This document shows positions 59,551 to 64,000 of a stretch of DNA of 64,000 nucleotides, piece after piece. Each line of letters starts with the position of its first letter. Within the stretch, counting starts at the first letter, position 1. Under the pieces are notes generated by a model. The model saw only the letters and a list, made by a program, of their open reading frames with translations, made no database searches and was not told the origin of the DNA. Both the position numbers and the translations under genes were made by a program. Source of the stretch: Aralia elata (lineage: Eukaryota; Streptophyta; Magnoliopsida; Apiales; Araliaceae); NCBI GenBank assembly GCA_034770075.1, contig CM068379.1, positions 24,365,506-24,429,505 of the forward strand, in the 5' to 3' direction.

Positions 59551-61182
59551 TATTGAGCTAAATCTATACTAGCAATTTACGTACAAGTATACACGGTCCA
59601 CAAGTAATATAATGTAAGTAGAGTTGTCGATCCCACGAGGAGTAATTAATAAGAATATTAATTCGAGTACTAATCATGCACTGGTTTGATTTTATTTAAA
59701 CGAATGTAATATCAAGTGAAACTAATTAATAAAATAAAGCAACTAATAAAATATGAATTCAATGAATAAAAATATTAAGAACTCAATTTCCCCCGATGAA
59801 TCATTTAATTAATATCATTCTTCTTTCACTAAATTGATTATCTAGAATTGTCAACGAAAAATCACTAATAATTAATATAATCATCATCCGAATAATTATA
59901 AAAGCATACCTATTATTATTATCAATTTCTCTATATTCCTATGAGAAACAATAATAATAAATTCATTAAGACTCATTTTCCACCCGTTGCTTGCGGTATT
60001 CAAGTATATTCCTATCCCGTTTACAAATTAGTATTCAACCATAAGAAGAAATACTAATCACAAGTTATTATATCTAGATCTTAATTTAGACTTCATCGCC
60101 AAAATCCATCTAAATCCATCCAATAATTGTTGCACATGCAATTATAACATTAAACACAAGATATAATAAACAATCCAATCCATAATCAATTTAATTCAAA
60201 GAAAGAATAAATATTAAATTAAACTATCATTGGGTTCCATTGAATCCTTAATTAGGAAGTTAGTTCATAATTACAATTGGAAACATCAACATGAATTCAG
60301 AAAACATTGTAAGATCACAAGAAATAAAGATTAAGAGTAAAGAAGAAACTCTGTCGAAGTTAGTCTTCAATCTCCGTCTGCAAACCTCGCAAGTCTTAAA
60401 TGCCCTCCTTCAATGGCTGATGAAACTCTAGCCTCCTTACGTATCTTCTGACTACTCCCTAAGTCTCCTCTCTTTGTAACCCAAATTCTTATGTGTATTT
60501 ATAGCCTCTATATAACTTAGTAAACATTTAATCTCATTAGGAATCAATATGGCAAGTCCCAAGTCAATTGAAAGTGAAAAACTCAACAAAAATCCGCTCC
60601 AGAGCGACAAGAGCCGCGACTCTCCAAACTAGCGCCGCGACTTTCACTCGGGCACCGCGGTGCACCTTATTGAAAGTCGCAGCGTACAACCTCCGTCCAT
60701 ATAAAAAATTTCGTTAGCTTCGTTTTGACAGGTGGCTCGTCCCGTAACTCCTCCCGGATAAAAAGTTATGACCATTTTACCAAAAGATGTCCGTACAAGA
60801 CTCCAACTCCAATTAGCTTTACTACTGTTTGGAGATCCAAACGCACTTGAATTTTTGCAAACCATACATTTCTGAAAAGCTTAAGACATCCTTTACAACT
60901 TTATGAAGACCATTTTCTTATTCCGAAATTATAACACCATCCAATCCTCCATTGAAACTTCGAAGGTCAATTTTCTTAAAAGCTGAAAATTGCAATGCTT
61001 CTCCAATTTGACTAAAATACAACCAAATGGCTCCAATTTAGCTAAAATACAACCAAATGACTTCCAACTTCAATTCCTATATAAAAACATAAAAACACAT
61101 AAAAATGAATAAAAAATACTTGAAAACTCACAAATCATCGAGTCAAATGTACTCAATTCATAGGTATAAAACTCACTCATCA
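59551..61182 (-). repeat. Athila 5' LTR (1632 bp)
   Basis: Partner of 52200-53825. Its PBS-side terminus is mutated, TATTGAGC instead of TGTTGAGC. Followed by the AGTTT duplication at 61183-61187. Confidence 0.92.
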
Positions 61183-61187
61183 AGTTT

Positions 61188-61715
61188 CTTCCTCCTTAAG
61201 CCTCCTATGGATTGCTTGAATATATTTTAATAGATGATTTGATAAGAAAAACTAGATCTAAATCTAATTTAGAGAGATTTTTCTCTTACTTTACTATTTT
61301 TCTCTCTAATTTAAGTTTGCTGCAGGTCTACCTGTGGCAGCCCAGGAGGTGGGCCCACGTGCTCATTTTTTGTGTCGCGACTTCGATTTTTGTGTTGTGC
61401 ACTGAAATGTTCATAATTTTCAAACCGGGATGAGTTAGAAAATGTGTCATATCAATCCGGAAAGCTCTTTTCGATATCTACACAATAGCATCAAATTTGG
61501 TCAATTTCAAATCTGGGAAGACGGAGAAAAAGAAGAAAAACCATCCTTCTGAATACACCGGCTAATCGTTCGTCTTCCTTTTTTCAGTTTGGCATTTAGA
61601 GATCATTTTGTGGCCTCCAAGTAATCGTCCTGAGTCTCGTGATCTTTGCTTTGATATCCTTGCTTCAAATAAAATGACACTATTGCCCTCCTACCATTGT
61701 TAGAGAAAGCATGTG
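61188..61715. repeat. 1.5-kb tandem unit, copy 5 (remainder, truncated)
   Basis: Continues CTTCCTCCTTAAGCC from the site at 52199 and is collinear with other copies up to AAGCATGTGC at 61715. The last ~180 bp of a full unit are missing, and a ~70-bp segment near 61315 is also deleted. Confidence 0.85.
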
Positions 61716-62275
61716 CAAATTTTGGGTATACAGTTTTATTGAAGTAAAGGATTGAAGTGATATAAAAATTGGAATCCAACCAAGTGATTTTTGTTAGGTG
61801 ATTGTTTAGATTTCATGGGGTAGCATACTTTTATAGCAGATGATGGCTCCAGCAGGTTCAAAGAGCAATTGTTATTCAAGTCTTTCCATCCTTGATTGAT
61901 GCTCTAATGGACACAGCGAAGCTGCACAACAAATCGGCCAGCTAGATCCATTTTCCATGGCATTTTGCCATCATAATAATACAAAATCTTCTTGGCATGT
62001 TGATTCCGGATAATGCAAAAGGTAGTGACGAATCAAAGTTTTTTTATGTCAAAGCATGATGAAGTTCAGAGTTTCTTAAGCAAATCCTCATTGAAGTGGT
62101 CATTTACAGAGACGTGTAGAAATGCTCGTGGTGGTATTTAACATGCGGATTAAGATGGTATCATAAAATTAGTTTCATTATGTAACAGTTATTCAGCTTT
62201 ATACGTTTTCATGAGCCAAACGGATATCATATTCTCAGTTAATAAATAAATTTTTGCCGTTGCCCAAAAAAAAAA
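61716..62275 (+). mobile_element. Possible poly(A)-tailed retroposon
   Basis: A 560-bp segment ending AATAAATAAATTTTTGCCG then TTGCCC and A10 (62266-62275). Flanks share GAGAAAGCAT (61703-61712 and 62277-62286) and, with one mismatch, 13 bp. This could be a truncated LINE or a processed-transcript 3' end. No coding domain is visible. The right flank does not continue the tandem unit, which weakens the duplication reading. Confidence 0.35.
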
Positions 62276-63374
62276 TGAGAAAGCATATGTTGATATGGTT
62301 TGTTCATATCCAACAAAAGCCTACGCATAATCTGATAGAAGGTGGTGAGCCTATTATCATGAGGATGATATACGGAATGGGAGGGATAAACTAAAAATTA
62401 CATAAGAAAAAGTAGACAAAAAACTTAAAAAGAGTCTTCTATCAAGAGAATGATATAAGAAATGGGAGCGAAAAGACTAAAAATTACTTGGAAGAACAGA
62501 GACAGAAAAAATAGCTAAAAACAACCGAAGACTTTGCCTGTGATATTTTCTGGGGGAGGAATGCTTTCTGAGATTTTATTTCATTTTCTTATATATTCAA
62601 AATAGATAAAATATATAAAGAAGGTTTGGAGTTGGGTTTGAAAAGTTTATTCAAACCCTCTAGCTCTCGCCCTTTAGTACCCAACAGTTCGAGTACCTAA
62701 CTCCTTTCTCTTCGTCAAATATGCATATTAGTGTTTCGACCAAGCATCCGGTCTGCATTTGAAGCCTAGTTCTCATTTCCTTCGTGTAAGTTAAATAAGT
62801 CCTAGTTGAAATGGTCTACTGACCCCCTAACCTAGGTCAAGAGAACTTGCATCTTCCTAGCCTTGCATCATCTTATCGAGCACTAACTCGATCTGTAACT
62901 GTGCACTTATTCGAATCCATTAGTCTAATATGGATTAGCGCTTAAAACAACTCACATCCCAGTAGAACACCAAACTGATGTGTATAGGATGAAGAGCATA
63001 ATGGCATCAACGGTAATTACAGATACAGTCAACAACAATTACAGATAAAACAGTCTAACAATAACTACAAATAAAATAGAAATTTTTGAAATTTCTATGG
63101 CAATGTCTATCTCAGTGATAGCTCAGAGCAGTTGGACACACTATCATAACAAAACTGCAAACTTTACAAAAGAATCGAAATAAAGCTGGTGAAGCATTGA
63201 TCTTATAGAACAACTCAATATGGGATTGAGTGAGATCGGCATACTATTGCAATAATGAAGAGCTTAACAAATTAGAAAATTTTCAAAAGCTTGCACCTAG
63301 ATCAATATCTAGCAGATTTCATTATGTTACGATACTATTAATGGAGAATACCAGATGTTGGAGCTCTTAATAAT
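62276..63374. other. Intergenic region 3' of the PPR gene
   Basis: No gene seen. At 62350-62415 and 62440-62510 there are two imperfect direct copies of a GAATGGGAG...ACTAAAAATTAC segment spaced about 90 bp. The part next to 63374 should hold the 3' UTR and poly(A) site of the PPR gene, but no clear signal could be fixed. Confidence 0.5.
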
Positions 63375-63896
63375 TTAAATCCGTACTTTGTTGTCACACT
63401 TGCGGCTATCGTGATCATTATCAGCATCAGTATCATAATATAAGCTATTGTCATCATCATAATCACTTCCAATGCTATCTTCAAAATCAGAAATTGCATT
63501 AAGAGTATTCTGTGAATTCCAATCGGGTGGGAAAGTCTTTTGCAATGCTTCCGTAATCTCTCCACCAGTCCTCTCAATCTTCCGTAAACATTTGGACCAG
63601 TGAACTGCAGTCCCCATGTCGACAGTTAACCCAGATTCCACCATCTCACCACAAATGGAAACAATTCCCGAGTAGATGTATTCTTCAGCAATAGTAGCCC
63701 TTGACAACAACGATGTCATCAAACAATGATATACAGCTTTGTCAGGCTTCAACCCAGCCACCTTCATCTCTTCAAAACATCTTAAAGCCTTCTCCGGAAG
63801 AGACGCATGTGCCCATCCATGTATTAATGTGGTATAGGTTTTGACATTAGGCTTCACTCCTACAGCTCCCATTTCTTGGATTGTTTTTGTTGCCCT
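63375..63896 (-). CDS. PPR4: PPR protein, last exon, PPR4-like (partial gene)
   Basis: The exon starts at a TTTGTTTGCAG acceptor (63897-63907) in phase 0 and ends with a stop at 63375-63377, giving 173 residues. It contains a canonical 35-residue PPR motif (KTYTTLIHGWAHASLPEKAL then RCFEEMKVAGLKPD) and a second, degenerate repeat starting AVYHCLMTSLLSRA. Then follow GTAVHWSKCLRKIERTGGEI and LQKTFPPDW, and an Asp-rich tail. From memory this C-terminus resembles Arabidopsis PPR4 (At5g04810), an RRM-PPR protein needed for plastid rps12 trans-splicing; the assignment needs the upstream exons. It is the only apparent host gene, and its codons are clean. Confidence 0.8.
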   Translation of the reverse strand, partial: RATKTIQEMGAVGVKPNVKTYTTLIHGWAHASLPEKALRCFEEMKVAGLKPDKAVYHCLMTSLLSRATIAEEYIYSGIVSICGEMVESGLTVDMGTAVHWSKCLRKIERTGGEITEALQKTFPPDWNSQNTLNAISDFEDSIGSDYDDDNSLYYDTDADNDHDSRKCDNKVRI

Positions 63897-64000
63897 CTGC
63901 AAACAAAATGAGATCTTAGCCATCAGATACTAATTCAAACGATTTATTTTTTAAGGAAATATTACATGATTTGTTTCTTAATCTTCCCATCAAAATGATG
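63897..64000 (-). other. Intron of the PPR gene (partial)
   Basis: T-rich on the sense strand and ending TTTGTTTGCAG. The reading frame can be extended upstream to an ATG at 63923, but that codon lies in intron sequence. The donor is outside the window. Confidence 0.75.

Larger units (their letters stand above)
52200..61182 (-). mobile_element. Athila-type Ty3/gypsy element, gag-protease only
   Basis: Two LTRs (52200-53825 and 59551-61182) flank a minus-strand internal region. A tRNA-Asp PBS lies next to the right LTR and a GTTTAGGGGTATT polypurine tract next to the left one. Athila-type gag and protease are present, but RT, RNase H, integrase and the env-like region are absent. A solo LTR interrupts the gag. 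It is therefore non-autonomous and would need enzymes from a full Athila element. Confidence 0.88.

Overview
The window is a piece of a flowering-plant nuclear chromosome, probably a eudicot, made almost entirely of nested LTR retrotransposons. The evidence is plant-type Ty1/copia and Ty3/gypsy lineages, primer-binding sites matching plant initiator-Met, Arg and Asp tRNAs, GT/AG introns and the last exon of a pentatricopeptide-repeat (PPR) gene at the right edge. That exon is the only convincing host gene. No rRNA, tRNA, CRISPR or bacterial features were seen.

Layout. (1) 1-7217 and 26277-27004: an old minus-strand Ty1/copia element; the window opens inside its 3' LTR. (2) 7218-26271: a young, complete 19-kb Tat/Ogre-like Ty3/gypsy element (plus strand) inserted in the copia 5' LTR with target duplication ATATG. 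It has 2102-bp LTRs, a tRNA-Arg primer site, Gag-protease with a G-patch, a probable 168-nt Ogre-type intron, RT with two RNase H domains and integrase. It also carries two antisense genes (DUF7745-like and plant-mobile-domain-like) and a 2-kb CpG-rich tandem repeat in its 3' region. (3) 27005-29707: a diverged chromovirus-type LTR. (4) 29708-32878: a minus-strand relic of a second Tat element, with a deletion fusing gag to the integrase tail but keeping the antisense gene's C-terminus. (5) 32879-42116: a broken Tekay/Del-type chromovirus with an extra coiled-coil ORF before gag. (6) 42117-61715: about 4.9 tandem copies of a 1.5-kb unit, interrupted by a Tekay solo LTR (duplication CTTGC) and an Athila-type gag-protease-only element (duplication AGTTT), which itself holds a solo LTR (duplication GTTGA). 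(7) 61716-64000: intergenic DNA, a possible poly(A) retroposon and the 3' end of a PPR gene resembling PPR4.

How parts work together. The Tat element looks structurally able to make Gag-Pro from unspliced RNA and Gag-Pro-Pol from spliced RNA. Its antisense genes appear to have their own promoter at about 21.8 kb, built from the same 9-bp-arm palindromes that sit before the LTR TATA box. The same antisense module recurs in the diverged Tat relic, so it is an old part of the lineage. The best leads are this antisense module and its shared promoter motif, a PBS copy trapped inside the LTR, a cluster of LTR-LTR differences, the satellite-like 140-bp array and the unexplained 1.5-kb tandem unit.
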